The notes: a model not told the origin generated them from the sequence alone. 64,000 nucleotides of DNA from Lachnospiraceae bacterium Zagget2 (GCA_001941045.1 MSHD01000053.1:39048-103047), one strand, 5' to 3'; shown: positions 36,946-46,076, numbered from the stretch's first letter. Numbers and translations: made by a program.

Positions 36946-38096
36946 TCTTCTGCCTTTCTCCTCGGCGGCTTCGGCCCGAGAAACTGATAGTAATAGGTCT
37001 TCATCATGCCGTTGTAGACCTTGCGGTTTTTGTCCGCCTTGCGCCCGATATCGCGCTCCGCGTCCTCATAAGCCGTGATAAGATACATCGACCAGCTGTC
37101 AAGACTCCGAAAACGCTCACCAATCTCCCGGTACAGCGCCGGCAGCGCGCTCTTCTCCTCCAGCCGCTCACCATAGGGCGGGTTGCTGATGAGGAATCCA
37201 TATTTTTTCGGGTGAGAAAGCTCACTCACGGGTCGCTGCTGGAAATGAATCAGATGCTCGACGCCCGCGTCCTGCGCGTTCTGCCGCGCCGCCCGGATGA
37301 TCTCCCCGTCGATATCGTAGCCCTGAATATCCGTCTCCACTGTATCATCCACGAGATCATTCGCCTCGTCAACCGCGTCATACCAGTATTTCCGCTTCAG
37401 AAAATTGCTCCATTTCTCCGCGGTAAAACTTCGATTCATGCCCGGCGCGATATTCGCCGCCATCATGGCCGCTTCGATCGGGAAAGTACCGCTGCCGCAG
37501 AAGGGATCCACCAGAATGCGATCCTTCTTCCACGGCGTCAGCATGATCAGAGCCGCGGCCAGCGTCTCCTTGATCGGCGCGCGGCTGACCATCGTGCGAT
37601 AGCCCCTCTTGTGCAGCGAAAGGCCGCTCGTGTCGAGGCAGACAAGCGCTTCATCCTTCATGAACGAAATACGCACCGGATACTCTGCTCCCGTCTCCGG
37701 AAACCACTCGAGCCCATAGATCGTCTTCAGACGCTCAACCATGGCCTTTTTGACAATCGACTGAATATCGGAAGGGCTGAACAGCTTACTCTTGATCGAG
37801 GAAGCCTTCGCGACCCAGAATTTTCCATCGGCGGGAATATAATCCTCCCACGGCAGCGCCTTTATTTTCTCAAAAAGCTCGTCGAAGGTGACGGCTCTTA
37901 CTTTTCCTACTTTCAATAATACTCGTTCCGCGGTGCGCAGAAAAATATTTGCGCGGCACAGCGCGCGCTCATCTCCCGCAAAGGTAACTCTTCCGTCCTC
38001 CACTCCGGTGATCTCATATCCAAGATCTGTAATCTCTCTTTTCAGAACCGCCTCCAGCCCAAAATGACAGGGGGCGACCAGTTCCATTCTGCTCAT
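36942..38096 (-). CDS. THUMP-domain 23S rRNA methyltransferase (RlmL/YpsC-like)
   Basis: 384 residues. An N-terminal THUMP RNA-binding region is followed by DPFCGSGTFPIEAAMMAANIAPG (SAM-binding) and LISNPPYGER (N6/N2 methyltransferase motif IV). Homologs methylate a guanine N2 of 23S rRNA. First gene of the operon with rdgB and the yfcE-like gene, behind a near-consensus promoter. GAGGAG precedes the ATG. Confidence 0.92.
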   Translation of the reverse strand: MSRMELVAPCHFGLEAVLKREITDLGYEITGVEDGRVTFAGDERALCRANIFLRTAERVLLKVGKVRAVTFDELFEKIKALPWEDYIPADGKFWVAKASSIKSKLFSPSDIQSIVKKAMVERLKTIYGLEWFPETGAEYPVRISFMKDEALVCLDTSGLSLHKRGYRTMVSRAPIKETLAAALIMLTPWKKDRILVDPFCGSGTFPIEAAMMAANIAPGMNRSFTAEKWSNFLKRKYWYDAVDEANDLVDDTVETDIQGYDIDGEIIRAARQNAQDAGVEHLIHFQQRPVSELSHPKKYGFLISNPPYGERLEEKSALPALYREIGERFRSLDSWSMYLITAYEDAERDIGRKADKNRKVYNGMMKTYYYQFLGPKPPRRKAEE

Positions 38097-38131
38097 CTAA
38101 GCTCTCCTCGTCTTTCTCTTACGCACTCTTT

Positions 38132-38160
38132 ATCTTAGCTTTTCCTCGAATTACTGTCAA
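38132..38160 (-). promoter_or_regulatory. Promoter of the methyltransferase-rdgB-yfcE operon
   Basis: Minus strand TTGACA (38155-38160), 17 bases, TAAGAT (38132-38137). The -35 box overlaps the end of the rhodanese gene. Confidence 0.82.
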
Positions 38161-38486
38161 TCGTTTCCAGACAGAAAACTGCCCTCGAGATATTTCCCAC
38201 GATATGCCCTGATCCCTCCGACCACCGAGATTGCCCGGTAGCCGTGCTCCTCCAGTTCACGCGCCGCCTGCATGCTGAGATTTCCTCTGTCGCAGTACAG
38301 AATCGGCACGGTCCCCCGAAGTCCCCGGATGCGCTGCAGCAGCATATCATATGGGATGCAGATCGCTCCGCGGATATGTTTCTTCCGGTACTCTGAAGGT
38401 TCCCTGACATCCACCAGCAGATAATTCCGGTCAAACAGATAACGGTCTATTTCCTTCGCCGAGATTGTCTCCATGGACTGCTCCAT
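38157..38486 (-). CDS. Rhodanese-like domain protein
   Basis: 109 residues, a single rhodanese domain: LLVDVREPSEYRKKHIRGAI, then the active loop YCDRGNLSMQAA with the catalytic Cys, and VVGGIRAYRGK. Such proteins carry sulfur as a persulfide. An ATG at 38474 with GGAG six bases upstream is an alternative start. It lies between a Ser/Asn-rich mini-protein and the methyltransferase operon. Partner unknown. Confidence 0.9.
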   Translation of the reverse strand: MEQSMETISAKEIDRYLFDRNYLLVDVREPSEYRKKHIRGAICIPYDMLLQRIRGLRGTVPILYCDRGNLSMQAARELEEHGYRAISVVGGIRAYRGKYLEGSFLSGND

Positions 38487-38515
38487 TTTCTTCTTCTTTT
38501 GCTACTATTGTATGC

Positions 38516-38547
38516 GAAAAGGACGCGGCCTGCGCCGCGCCCTTTTC
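38516..38547 (-). terminator. Strong hairpin after the Ser/Asn-rich mini-gene
   Basis: CCTTTTC (38541-38547) with GAAAAGG (38516-38522), continuing as CGCGGC (38524-38529) with GCCGCG (38534-38539). There is no clear T run on the minus strand, so it may be a weak terminator or a stabilising hairpin. Confidence 0.45.
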
Positions 38548-38555
38548 CGGATCTC

Positions 38556-38744
38556 TTACTGGTTGCTGTTCTCCGCTTCGTTCTTGCCGGAGTTCGTGGA
38601 ACTCTTGGAGCTGCTGTTCTTGCTCTTGCTGCTTCTGGACCTGGACTCGCTCGAAGAGCTGTAGTCGCTGCTGTAGCCGGAGCCGTCCGACGTATTGCCG
38701 GCATTGTTCGCGTTATTCGTGTTGCTCGCATTGTTGGAACTCAT
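38556..38744 (-). CDS. Ser/Asn-rich 62-residue protein
   Basis: 62 residues: an N-terminal Asn/Ala-rich third (MSSNNASNTNNANNAGNTS), a Tyr/Asp/Ser stretch, then a Ser/Arg/Lys-rich tail (ESRSRSSKSKNSSSKSS). It has no signal peptide, no hydrophobic segment and no known domain. AGGAGGT lies nine bases before the ATG, and a strong hairpin follows the gene, so it looks expressed. Probably disordered. Function unknown. Confidence 0.7.
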   Translation of the reverse strand: MSSNNASNTNNANNAGNTSDGSGYSSDYSSSSESRSRSSKSKNSSSKSSTNSGKNEAENSNQ

Positions 38745-38817
38745 GATATATTACCTCCTGTAATGAATGGTTACAGGGCTAGTATGGGATTTCTTCTCGA
38801 AAATTATGCATCCATGC

Positions 38818-38855
38818 AAAAAAGACCATTCACGGACTCTTCGTGAATGGTCTTT
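38818..38855 (-). terminator. Terminator of the tRNA operon
   Basis: AAAGACCATTCACG (38821-38834) pairs perfectly with CGTGAATGGTCTTT (38842-38855); the minus-strand transcript ends in TTTTTT. It starts five bases after the last tRNA. Confidence 0.93.
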
Positions 38856-38859
38856 GCAG

Positions 38860-38933
<74 letters not shown>

Positions 38934-38983
38934 ATATTTTTTTGCCAGATCGTAGTATAACACACTACAAATGAAATTTCAAG

Positions 38984-39069
38984 TGCCGGCGACCGGGATC
39001 GAACCGGTACGGGAGATTAGTCCCGCAGGATTTTAAGTCCTGTGCGTCTGCCAGTTCCGCCACGCCGGC
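38984..39069 (-). tRNA. tRNA-Leu (TAA)
   Basis: 86 bases with the long variable arm of class II tRNAs. Acceptor GCCGGCG/CGCCGGC, discriminator A. Anticodon loop CTTAAAA gives TAA. No CCA encoded. Confidence 0.95.
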
Positions 39070-39089
39070 CTTTTGCACTTTTGTTTCAA

Positions 39090-39163
39090 CGACCCGGATG
39101 GGGTTCGAACCCACGACCTCCGCCGTGACAGGGCGGCGCTCTAACCAGCTGAGCTACCGGGCC
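39090..39163 (-). tRNA. tRNA-Asp (GTC)
   Basis: 74 bases. Acceptor GGCCCGG/CCGGGTC with one G-T pair, discriminator G. Anticodon stem CCGCC/GGCGG with loop CTGTCAC gives GTC. No CCA encoded. Confidence 0.95.
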
Positions 39164-39186
39164 AAAAATAAAATAACGAGGGAGAA

Positions 39187-39260
39187 TGGACCCACAGGGA
39201 CTCGAACCCGGGACCATCCGGTTATGAGCCGGAAGCTCTAACCAACTGAGCTATGGGTCC
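39187..39260 (-). tRNA. tRNA with CAT anticodon (Met or Ile2)
   Basis: 74 bases. Acceptor GGACCCA/TGGGTCC, discriminator A. Loop CTCATAA gives CAT. It lacks the initiator features (it has a normal first pair), so it is either elongator Met or the Ile tRNA whose C34 becomes lysidine. The GGACC acceptor resembles the Ile2 species of Bacillus, so Ile2 is somewhat favoured. No CCA encoded. Confidence 0.92.
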
Positions 39261-39264
39261 ACAA

Positions 39265-39337
39265 AGCCGATGATCGGACTCGAACCGATAACCTGCTGAT
39301 TACAAATCAGCTGCTCTGCCAATTGAGCCACATCGGC
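39265..39337 (-). tRNA. tRNA-Thr (TGT)
   Basis: 73 bases. Acceptor GCCGATG/CATCGGC, discriminator T. Anticodon stem GCTGA/TCAGC with loop TTTGTAA gives TGT. No CCA encoded. Confidence 0.95.
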
Positions 39338-39358
39338 AAGGTTTCAAAACTGCTGTAA

Positions 39359-39430
39359 TGACTCCAAGGGGATTTGAACCCCTGTTACCGCCGTGAAAGG
39401 GCGGTGTCTTAACCGCTTGACCATGGAGCC
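39359..39430 (-). tRNA. tRNA-Glu (TTC)
   Basis: 72 bases. Acceptor GGCTCCA/TGGAGTC, discriminator A. Loop CTTTCAC gives TTC. No CCA encoded. First tRNA of the cluster, about 40 bases after the predicted transcription start. Confidence 0.95.
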
Positions 39431-39477
39431 GGAATCTTTTTTTGCGTAAATATATGCCGTCGGCTTCCCGGCGACGG

Positions 39478-39505
39478 ATTATATGTTACCATGAATCTGC
39501 CGCAA
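39478..39505 (-). promoter_or_regulatory. Promoter of the tRNA cluster
   Basis: Minus strand TTGCGG (39500-39505), 16 bases, TATAAT (39478-39483). CCGTCG and CGACGG form a small hairpin in the short leader before tRNA-Glu. Confidence 0.75.
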
Positions 39506-39538
39506 ATGCAAGCATTTTTTACAAATCATTTCGACTGC

Positions 39539-39563
39539 AAAAGGCAGGCCATTCCGGCCTGCC
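39539..39563 (-). terminator. Terminator of the DUF4143 ATPase gene
   Basis: GGCAGGCC (39543-39550) pairs with GGCCTGCC (39556-39563); the minus strand ends in TTTT. Confidence 0.75.
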
Positions 39564-39606
39564 TTCGCAATCCCGAGGATATGTACCAGCGTCAGCGTAA
39601 GGCCGA

Positions 39607-40992
39607 TCACCTCGGCGATGTACTTTTTGATGCGGAACAATACTTTTTCAGCATCCAGATGAGATACAGCGGCAGACTGATTGTGTCCGTTTTTTCGACG
39701 GTGTTGTCTCCCACATTTTTCAGGGAAAATTTAAAACCAATTTCCGGGCTGTATTTTTTACAATACTCCCGATAACTTTTTGCCCGCGTGTGAATCTGGG
39801 CTTTCGCCTCTACCGGAATGATTCTGTCCTCATATTCAAACAGAAAGTCCAGTTCTGCCGTGTTCCCGGAACGCCAGAAATAAGGGTGAATCTCCTGGCT
39901 TATCAGTTCCGTCAATACATAATTTCCCGTGAACGCTCCTTCAAAATTGCGATATAAATCAGAATCCTCCAGGATTGTCCGCCAGGAAACACCAGATTTT
40001 TTTCTTAAGAGGCCGACGTCCGACATATAAACCTTAAAATATGCCGCATCCGCCTGAAAGGCCAGGGGCAATTCCGCATTTGACACCAGCTCCAGTCGGT
40101 AGATCAGCCCCGCGTCTTTCAGCCATTCTAATGCGTCTTCCAGATCGTGCGATCTTTTTCCCGCCTTTACATGAGAGAAAATAAATTTATTGTTTTCCCT
40201 TGCCAGCTGCTTCGGTATGGAATCCCATATCCATCCCAGCTTAGGCACGTCCACAATCGGCGCATATTTTGCAAAATCACCGACATAATCCTCCAGAATA
40301 TCGCTTTGAATCTTATCGACGGCCTCAAAATTATGACTTTCCACCCACTTATTTACAGCCTCCGGCATACCTCCGACAATATAATAATACTGCAGTTCCT
40401 TTTCCAGGCTCTTCGTATATAAGTCCGGCAGTTCACGGCGTAAATCGTATCTCTGAACTCCATCGTACAAAGTCTGGCCGCCATCCGCCCGCAGAAATTC
40501 TGAAAAACTTAATGGATACATGTGCAGCCGCTCCACTTTTCCAACGGGAAAAGAAATTCCATCTCTGCGAATGGAGACGCCCAGCAGAGAGCCTGCACAG
40601 ATAATGTGAAGCTCTCTTTTGTTTTCGCAAAAATATTTTAGCGAGGTAATTGCTCTCGGGCAGGCCTGTACCTCGTCGAAGATGACCAGAGTTTTTCCCG
40701 GCACAATCGGTTTCTGACGCAGAATATTGCCCAGCTCGTCAAGAATCCTTTCAACGTCAAAGTCGTACTCAAATACAGAGGCCAGCCCCGTATTTCCCTC
40801 AAAATAAAAATAAGCTACGTCCTCAAAAAACTGCTCTCCAAACTGTTTGCATACATATGTTTTTCCGCATTGGCGAACGCCTGTCAGCAATAAAGGCTTG
40901 CGATCCGGTGAATCTTTCCATTCAACCAGACGCTTCATAATATCTCTCTCCATATGATAGGAAACCTCGTCTATTTTTTCAAAGTTTAGCAT
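39607..40992 (-). CDS. DUF4143-type AAA ATPase
   Basis: About 461 residues. Walker A is LLTGVRQCGKTYV (about residue 35) and Walker B is LVIFDEVQACPRAI. The AAA core passes into the C-terminal DUF4143 region with FWRSGNTAELDFLFEYEDRIIPVEAK, a PD-(D/E)XK-like end. The ATG at 40992 or a GTG two codons earlier could be the start; neither has a clear ribosome site. Low GC for the window. Family proteins occur in many copies in anaerobes and are of uncertain role. It lies directly upstream of the tRNA cluster. Confidence 0.88.
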   Translation of the reverse strand: MLNFEKIDEVSYHMERDIMKRLVEWKDSPDRKPLLLTGVRQCGKTYVCKQFGEQFFEDVAYFYFEGNTGLASVFEYDFDVERILDELGNILRQKPIVPGKTLVIFDEVQACPRAITSLKYFCENKRELHIICAGSLLGVSIRRDGISFPVGKVERLHMYPLSFSEFLRADGGQTLYDGVQRYDLRRELPDLYTKSLEKELQYYYIVGGMPEAVNKWVESHNFEAVDKIQSDILEDYVGDFAKYAPIVDVPKLGWIWDSIPKQLARENNKFIFSHVKAGKRSHDLEDALEWLKDAGLIYRLELVSNAELPLAFQADAAYFKVYMSDVGLLRKKSGVSWRTILEDSDLYRNFEGAFTGNYVLTELISQEIHPYFWRSGNTAELDFLFEYEDRIIPVEAKAQIHTRAKSYREYCKKYSPEIGFKFSLKNVGDNTVEKTDTISLPLYLIWMLKKYCSASKSTSPR

Positions 40993-41168
40993 GGTCACAT
41001 AGGAAAGTCAATTGGATTTGCGTTTTTCATATGAATTTCGTATTTATTATCGCATTTATCATATATATTAAGGATTTCTGAAAATATTAAAAAGCGATCA
41101 CTGATTTTCACAAAATCATCACCTTCCTTTCACAATTACTCCACGGTTCTTTCAGAAAGGTAAAATAT

Positions 41169-41216
41169 AATTCTTTCAGGGGCAGGCGCGGGCGTCTGCC
41201 CTTGAAAGGAGGTCTT
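41169..41216 (+). promoter_or_regulatory. Leader hairpin abutting the ribosome site of the Gld-like ABC operon
   Basis: TTTCAGGGGCAG pairs with CTGCCCTTGAAA (one G-T pair). The 3' arm runs directly into GGAGGT, the ribosome site of the TTG-started ATPase gene. A TATAAT lies at about 41166-41171 without a good -35 box. The hairpin could affect translation. Confidence 0.4.
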
Positions 41217-41220
41217 TTAT

Positions 41221-42198
41221 TTGATAGAAGTGAAACATTTGACAAAGCGATACGGCGATCAGCTCGCTGTGTCTGATCTGTCCTTTACAATCACACCGGG
41301 GCAGATCTATGGCTTTCTGGGGCCGAACGGCGCAGGGAAGACAACCACGATGAATATCATCACAGGTTGTCTGGCCGCAACCGCCGGTGACGTGATTGTC
41401 GGCGGCTACGACATTTTTGAGCAGCCGAAGGAAGCGAAGAAGCTGATCGGCTACCTGCCTGAGCTGCCGCCGCTCTACATGGAGCAGACGGTGCTGGAAT
41501 ATCTGTATTTTGTGGCCAGAGCCAAGGGCCTGAGATCCGGAGAGGTTGACGAAGAGATCGACAAAGTCGTGGAGGAAACGCACATCGAGGATGTTGAGGA
41601 AAAGCTGATCAGACATCTCTCGAAGGGCTACCGGCAGCGGGTCGGCATCGCACAGGCGCTGCTGGGAAATCCGGAGATCATCATTCTGGACGAACCGACC
41701 GTCGGCCTCGATCCGGCGCAGATCATTGAGATCCGGGAACTGATCAAAAAGCTCGGCGAAAAGCACACGGTAATCCTGAGTTCCCATATTCTCTCAGAAA
41801 TTCAGGCCATCTGCGACATGGTGCTGATCATCCACAAGGGAAAGCTGGTCGCCTTTGACCGGCCGGAGAACCTGGGGCAGGCTTTATCCGCCGGGAATAC
41901 GATCGAGATCTGTGCTGAGACAAGCGCGGAGGAACTGCGTGAGCTCCTGCAGCCTGTAGGAAAAATAAGCAGTATTGACGTGACGGAGGAGACGGAAGAA
42001 GGCTGCAGCGCCGTCCTGAATGTGAGCGAAGAAGACCCGGGCGAAATCTGCCGGGAGGTTTTTCTGGCCTTTGCCCGGAATGAGAAGGTTCTGCGCAAGC
42101 TGAATCCAATTCATGCGACGCTGGAGGATATCTTTATGGAAATGACAGGCGCTGCACCGGAAGATGTAAGCGCCAAAGAGGAGGTGGAGAACGCATGA
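41221..42198 (+). CDS. ABC transporter ATPase (GldA-like)
   Basis: 325 residues with a TTG start fixed by AAAGGAGGT upstream and by the family opening MIEVKHLTKRYGDQLAVSDL. Walker A is GPNGAGKTT, signature LSKGYRQRVG, Walker B IIILDEPTVGLDP. The C-terminal 90 residues are an extension common in ABC-2 ATPases. First of four genes that overlap each other by ATGA. Confidence 0.93.
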   Translation: MIEVKHLTKRYGDQLAVSDLSFTITPGQIYGFLGPNGAGKTTTMNIITGCLAATAGDVIVGGYDIFEQPKEAKKLIGYLPELPPLYMEQTVLEYLYFVARAKGLRSGEVDEEIDKVVEETHIEDVEEKLIRHLSKGYRQRVGIAQALLGNPEIIILDEPTVGLDPAQIIEIRELIKKLGEKHTVILSSHILSEIQAICDMVLIIHKGKLVAFDRPENLGQALSAGNTIEICAETSAEELRELLQPVGKISSIDVTEETEEGCSAVLNVSEEDPGEICREVFLAFARNEKVLRKLNPIHATLEDIFMEMTGAAPEDVSAKEEVENA

Positions 42199-43061
42199 TC
42201 GCTGTCCTGGAACATGAACTTTCTCTTTACTATCACAGCATGAAGGCTTACGTTTTCGGCGCCTTTCTGCTGGTATTTACCGGCATTGGCGCGCTTCTCT
42301 ATAATATCAACGCTTCAGTCGCCAATTTTGAGTATGTGCTGAGTTTTATTTCCATCATTTTCATCATCCTGATACCGATCCTGACCATGCGGATCATGGC
42401 GGAGGAACGGAGCCAGAAAACGGATCAGCTCTTATTTTCCCTGCCGATCTCGACGACAGAGATCGTGATCGGTAAATTTCTTTCCATGGTAATTGTATTT
42501 GCCATTCCGGTTATCATTATCAGCTTTTACCCGCTGATCTTCGCCCAGTTTGGAGAGGTCTATCTGCCCACCTCCTATGGGTCGATTTTCGCGTTCTTCC
42601 TGCTCGGGCTTGCGCTGATGAGTATCGGGATGTTTATCAGCTGCCTGACGGAGTCCCAGAGTATGGCGGTCGGCGTCTGTATCGTGGTGATGCTGTTCCT
42701 GTATTTCTGCGACTCACTGGCGGATTATGTGTCTTCCACGACGGTCGGCTCCATCATCGCTATCGCGGTGGTGTTTTTGATTCTCTCCATGCTCGTCCGT
42801 CACCTGACGAAATCGGATCTCGCCGGTATCCTGGTGGCAGTGATTCTGATCGCGGCGGCTGTGGCCGTGTATCTGCACGACCCGACCTCACTGGAGGGAC
42901 TTCTACCGAATGTGATGGCGCAGATCAGTCTGTTTACGCGTTTTGAGACTTTTGTGGACGGCGTGTTCGACCTGACGGCGGTGGTCTACGATCTCAGCGT
43001 GATCACCTTTTTCCTGTTCCTCTGTGTGCAGACTCTGGAGAATCGGAGGTACAACGGATGA
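42195..43061 (+). CDS. ABC-2 type permease (GldF-like)
   Basis: 288 residues with six to eight membrane segments and the conserved early stretch LTMRIMAEERSQKTDQLLFS followed by LPISTTEIVIGKF, typical of ABC-2 permeases in GldFG systems. It forms the membrane part of the complex with the upstream ATPase. ATGA overlaps at both ends imply translation as one unit. Confidence 0.92.
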   Translation: MIAVLEHELSLYYHSMKAYVFGAFLLVFTGIGALLYNINASVANFEYVLSFISIIFIILIPILTMRIMAEERSQKTDQLLFSLPISTTEIVIGKFLSMVIVFAIPVIIISFYPLIFAQFGEVYLPTSYGSIFAFFLLGLALMSIGMFISCLTESQSMAVGVCIVVMLFLYFCDSLADYVSSTTVGSIIAIAVVFLILSMLVRHLTKSDLAGILVAVILIAAAVAVYLHDPTSLEGLLPNVMAQISLFTRFETFVDGVFDLTAVVYDLSVITFFLFLCVQTLENRRYNG

Positions 43062-44512
43062 GAAATCTGAAAACTTCTTTTTGTGAAAAAAGAGAGGCGC
43101 TAAACACGCGCGCGGCGAAGGTCGGCGGCTACAGCTTTGTCATGAGCGCCCTGGTGCTCGCGATTCTGATTGTTCTGAACATTGTAGTATCTTCCCTGCC
43201 GAGCACCTGGACCCACTATGATATCTCGGCGGCGCAGCTCTATTCTGTCACTTCTTCTACGAAAGCTGAGGTGCAGGCACTCACCGACGAAATCACGATT
43301 TACTGGATCGTCCAGAACGGGGAGGAGGATTCGGTGATCGAAAAGCTGCTGGATGTGTACGACTCCCTGAGCGGCAATATCACCGTTGAAAAAATCAACC
43401 CGGACGTCTATCCGACCTTTGCGGAACAATATACGGATGAAACCGTGGTGAACAACGCGCTGATCGTGGAAAGCGGCGAGCGTTCCCGCTATATTTCCTA
43501 CGACGACATGTATGAGGCCGATTACACCAACTATTACACCAGCGGCTCCGCGGCCTACTCCTTCGACGGCGAGGGCGAGATCACGACGGCGATCGACTAC
43601 GTGACGAGGGAAGAGCTGCCGATCCTCTATACGTTGACCGGCCATGGGGAGGCGGAGCTCTCGGACAGCTTTGCGGAGAGCATCGAGAAGCAGAATATTG
43701 AGACGGAGGAATTCTCTCTCCTGACCGTGGATGAAATCCCCGAGGATGCGGACGCGATCCTGATCAACGCGCCCACAAGCGATATCTCGGAGGAGGAAGC
43801 GGATATGCTGATCGAGTATCTGGACGGCGGCGGCAGGCTCTTCGTACTCTCCGGTCCGCAGGAGGACGACGAGATGTCGAATCTGCACGTTGTTCTGGAA
43901 CACTATGGGGTGAGCGTGGAGGAAGGCATCGTCGTGGAGGGAAGCCGCGACAACTACGCTTTTGATTATCCCTATATTCTCCTGCCAGAGCTGGGCGACT
44001 CGGACATCACCTCCGAGCTGTCGGAAAATAATAACTATGTCATCATCTCAATCGCGCAGGGGCTGACGATCAACGAGACGTCGGACGATGTCACGGTCAC
44101 CTCTCTGCTCGACACGTCGGTGGAATCCTTCTCCAAGGTGGCGGGATACAGCCTGACCACCTATGATATGGAGGACGGCGATATCGCCGGGCCGTTCTCC
44201 GTCGCGGTCTCCGTGGAGGACTCGGAAAGCGGCGGCATGCTGGTCTACATCAGCTCAGATGAAATGATGGAGGAGACCTACATCGCCTACTCCTCCGGGG
44301 CGAACTCCGATTTTGTCATGAACGCCGTTCCCTGGCTGATCGGCGAGACAGATGCCATCTCGATCCGCAGCAAGTCGATGAGCTATAATTATCTGACGAT
44401 CTCATCGGCGCAGGCGGGACTGATCAAGATGTTCCTGATCGGCGTGATTCCGTTGATTTATCTGGTCTTCGGACTGGAAGAAATGTTCAGAAGGAGGAGA
44501 GAGCATACATGA
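43058..44512 (+). CDS. GldG-like ABC system protein
   Basis: 484 residues. A membrane helix (VMSALVLAILIVLNIVVSSL) anchors a large outside domain. The GldG/ABC-type uncharacterised transport domain has YTLTGHGEAELSDSF, DAILINAPTSDISEEEADML and LDGGGRLFVLSGPQ. A second helix lies near the C-terminus. These proteins accompany ABC-2 transporters. In Bacteroidetes they serve gliding; in Firmicutes the substrate is unknown. Confidence 0.9.
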   Translation: MRNLKTSFCEKREALNTRAAKVGGYSFVMSALVLAILIVLNIVVSSLPSTWTHYDISAAQLYSVTSSTKAEVQALTDEITIYWIVQNGEEDSVIEKLLDVYDSLSGNITVEKINPDVYPTFAEQYTDETVVNNALIVESGERSRYISYDDMYEADYTNYYTSGSAAYSFDGEGEITTAIDYVTREELPILYTLTGHGEAELSDSFAESIEKQNIETEEFSLLTVDEIPEDADAILINAPTSDISEEEADMLIEYLDGGGRLFVLSGPQEDDEMSNLHVVLEHYGVSVEEGIVVEGSRDNYAFDYPYILLPELGDSDITSELSENNNYVIISIAQGLTINETSDDVTVTSLLDTSVESFSKVAGYSLTTYDMEDGDIAGPFSVAVSVEDSESGGMLVYISSDEMMEETYIAYSSGANSDFVMNAVPWLIGETDAISIRSKSMSYNYLTISSAQAGLIKMFLIGVIPLIYLVFGLEEMFRRRREHT

Positions 44513-46059
44513 GGCGCAGAAGAAATTTAATCATTCTTTCCGTGGTGTTTTTTGCCCTGTGCGGCGCAGCCCTGCTCGCGCAGTCTATCACGGAGCATGT
44601 GGACAGTGTCAATACGACGGATGAAATTATCCTGACACTGGAACAGGACGAGCTCACCAGTGTCTCCTGGGAATACGAGGAGGATTCCCTGGAATTCGAG
44701 AAGACGGACGATATCTGGTACAACACGGGAGATGAAGATTTTCCGGTCAATCAGGACACTCTCGCGGAATTTCTGGAGCATTTTGAGGAAGTGCACGCCT
44801 GCTTCATCATTGAGGATGTGGAAGACTACAGCCAGTACGGCCTGGAGGAACCGCAGTGCACGATCACCCTGACGACAGAGGATGGGGATACGGTCGTATC
44901 GCTCGGCAGCTATTCTACAATCGATGAGCAGCGCTATATCAGTATTGGCGACGATACGGTCTACCTGATCGAGGATGATCTCCTCGAATACGTCACGACC
45001 GACCGGGATGAATACATGCAGCACGATGATATCCCGGAGATCGAGGCGCTGGTGGAGCTGACCGTCGCCGGGGACGCAACGCTGGACGCGGTTTACGACA
45101 AGGAGGGCGTCTACTCCTATACGCAGAACTATAACTACTATAATGTGGAGAACGGGAACTATTCGGTTCTGGACGACGATCGCGTGGAGGATTATCTCAG
45201 CGCGCTGACGACGCTTTCCCTGACCGACTATGTCACCTACACCGCGTCCTCGGAGGACCTCTCGGAATATGGGCTGGATGATCCGGATTACACGATCACG
45301 CTGACCGCCGAGATGGCGGTCATGGACGAGGAGGATGAAGAAGAAACAACAGAGGAAGATACCTCCGCCGCGGAGGAAGCTGAGGAGGACGACGCGATCG
45401 AAACAGAGACGAAAGAGTACGTCCTCTACATCGGGACCGTTGTGACGGATGAAGAAAACGAGGACGGCGTAACTGAGGTGATAACACTTGCCTACGCGCG
45501 CGTCGGCGACAGTGAGATCATCTATCAGCTCACAGACGAGGATTACGAGACGCTCTCGGCAAACTCCTATGATTCCCTGCGCCCGCGGGCGGTACTGAGT
45601 CCTGACTGGGAGAGCGTGACGGGCGTGTCCTTCACCATGAATGACGCGACTTACGAAGTCAGCACGATGACCCGCGGCGAGTGGAACGAGCTGCAGGAGG
45701 CTGCTGCGGAGGATTCCGGTGAGGGCGAAGACACGGAGGCAGAGGATGAGGATATCGATGAGGACGAGATCATCTATCTGCTGTCTGAACAGGAGATAGA
45801 CTTCGACACGGTGATGAACGCGGCGAATGCGCTGGAGATCGACAGCTTTACCTCTGAAGAAAGCTCCTCGACGCAGGAGCTGTCGATGACGGTCTATCTG
45901 GACAGCGAGAACTATCCTTCCGTCACGATCACAATCTATCAGTACGACGGCGAGAGCTGCCTGGTCTATCTGGACGGCGAGCAGGTCGGTCTGATGGAGC
46001 GAAGTCTGATGGTGGATCTGCGCGAGGCCGTGACGAGCATCGTGCTCGGCCTGGAATAA
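44509..46059 (+). CDS. DUF4340 membrane-anchored protein
   Basis: 516 residues. An N-terminal helix (LIILSVVFFALCGAALLAQS) precedes repeated DUF4340 units (DELTSVSWEYEEDSLEFEKT; YGLEEPQCTITL; YGLDDPDYTITL). Two strongly acidic linkers (DEEDEEETTEEDTSAAEEAE and the later EGEDTEAEDEDIDEDE) interrupt it. It completes the four-gene Gld-like operon. Role unknown, probably an outside sensor or assembly factor. Confidence 0.88.
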   Translation: MRRRRNLIILSVVFFALCGAALLAQSITEHVDSVNTTDEIILTLEQDELTSVSWEYEEDSLEFEKTDDIWYNTGDEDFPVNQDTLAEFLEHFEEVHACFIIEDVEDYSQYGLEEPQCTITLTTEDGDTVVSLGSYSTIDEQRYISIGDDTVYLIEDDLLEYVTTDRDEYMQHDDIPEIEALVELTVAGDATLDAVYDKEGVYSYTQNYNYYNVENGNYSVLDDDRVEDYLSALTTLSLTDYVTYTASSEDLSEYGLDDPDYTITLTAEMAVMDEEDEEETTEEDTSAAEEAEEDDAIETETKEYVLYIGTVVTDEENEDGVTEVITLAYARVGDSEIIYQLTDEDYETLSANSYDSLRPRAVLSPDWESVTGVSFTMNDATYEVSTMTRGEWNELQEAAAEDSGEGEDTEAEDEDIDEDEIIYLLSEQEIDFDTVMNAANALEIDSFTSEESSSTQELSMTVYLDSENYPSVTITIYQYDGESCLVYLDGEQVGLMERSLMVDLREAVTSIVLGLE

Positions 46060-46076
46060 GCGAAAGAAACGCTGGA

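Noticed and set aside
38516..38547. A CRISPR-like or repeat array around the Ser/Asn-rich gene
   Set aside because: The repeats are codon-level (Ser, Asn) with no regular unit or spacer; only a single hairpin follows.
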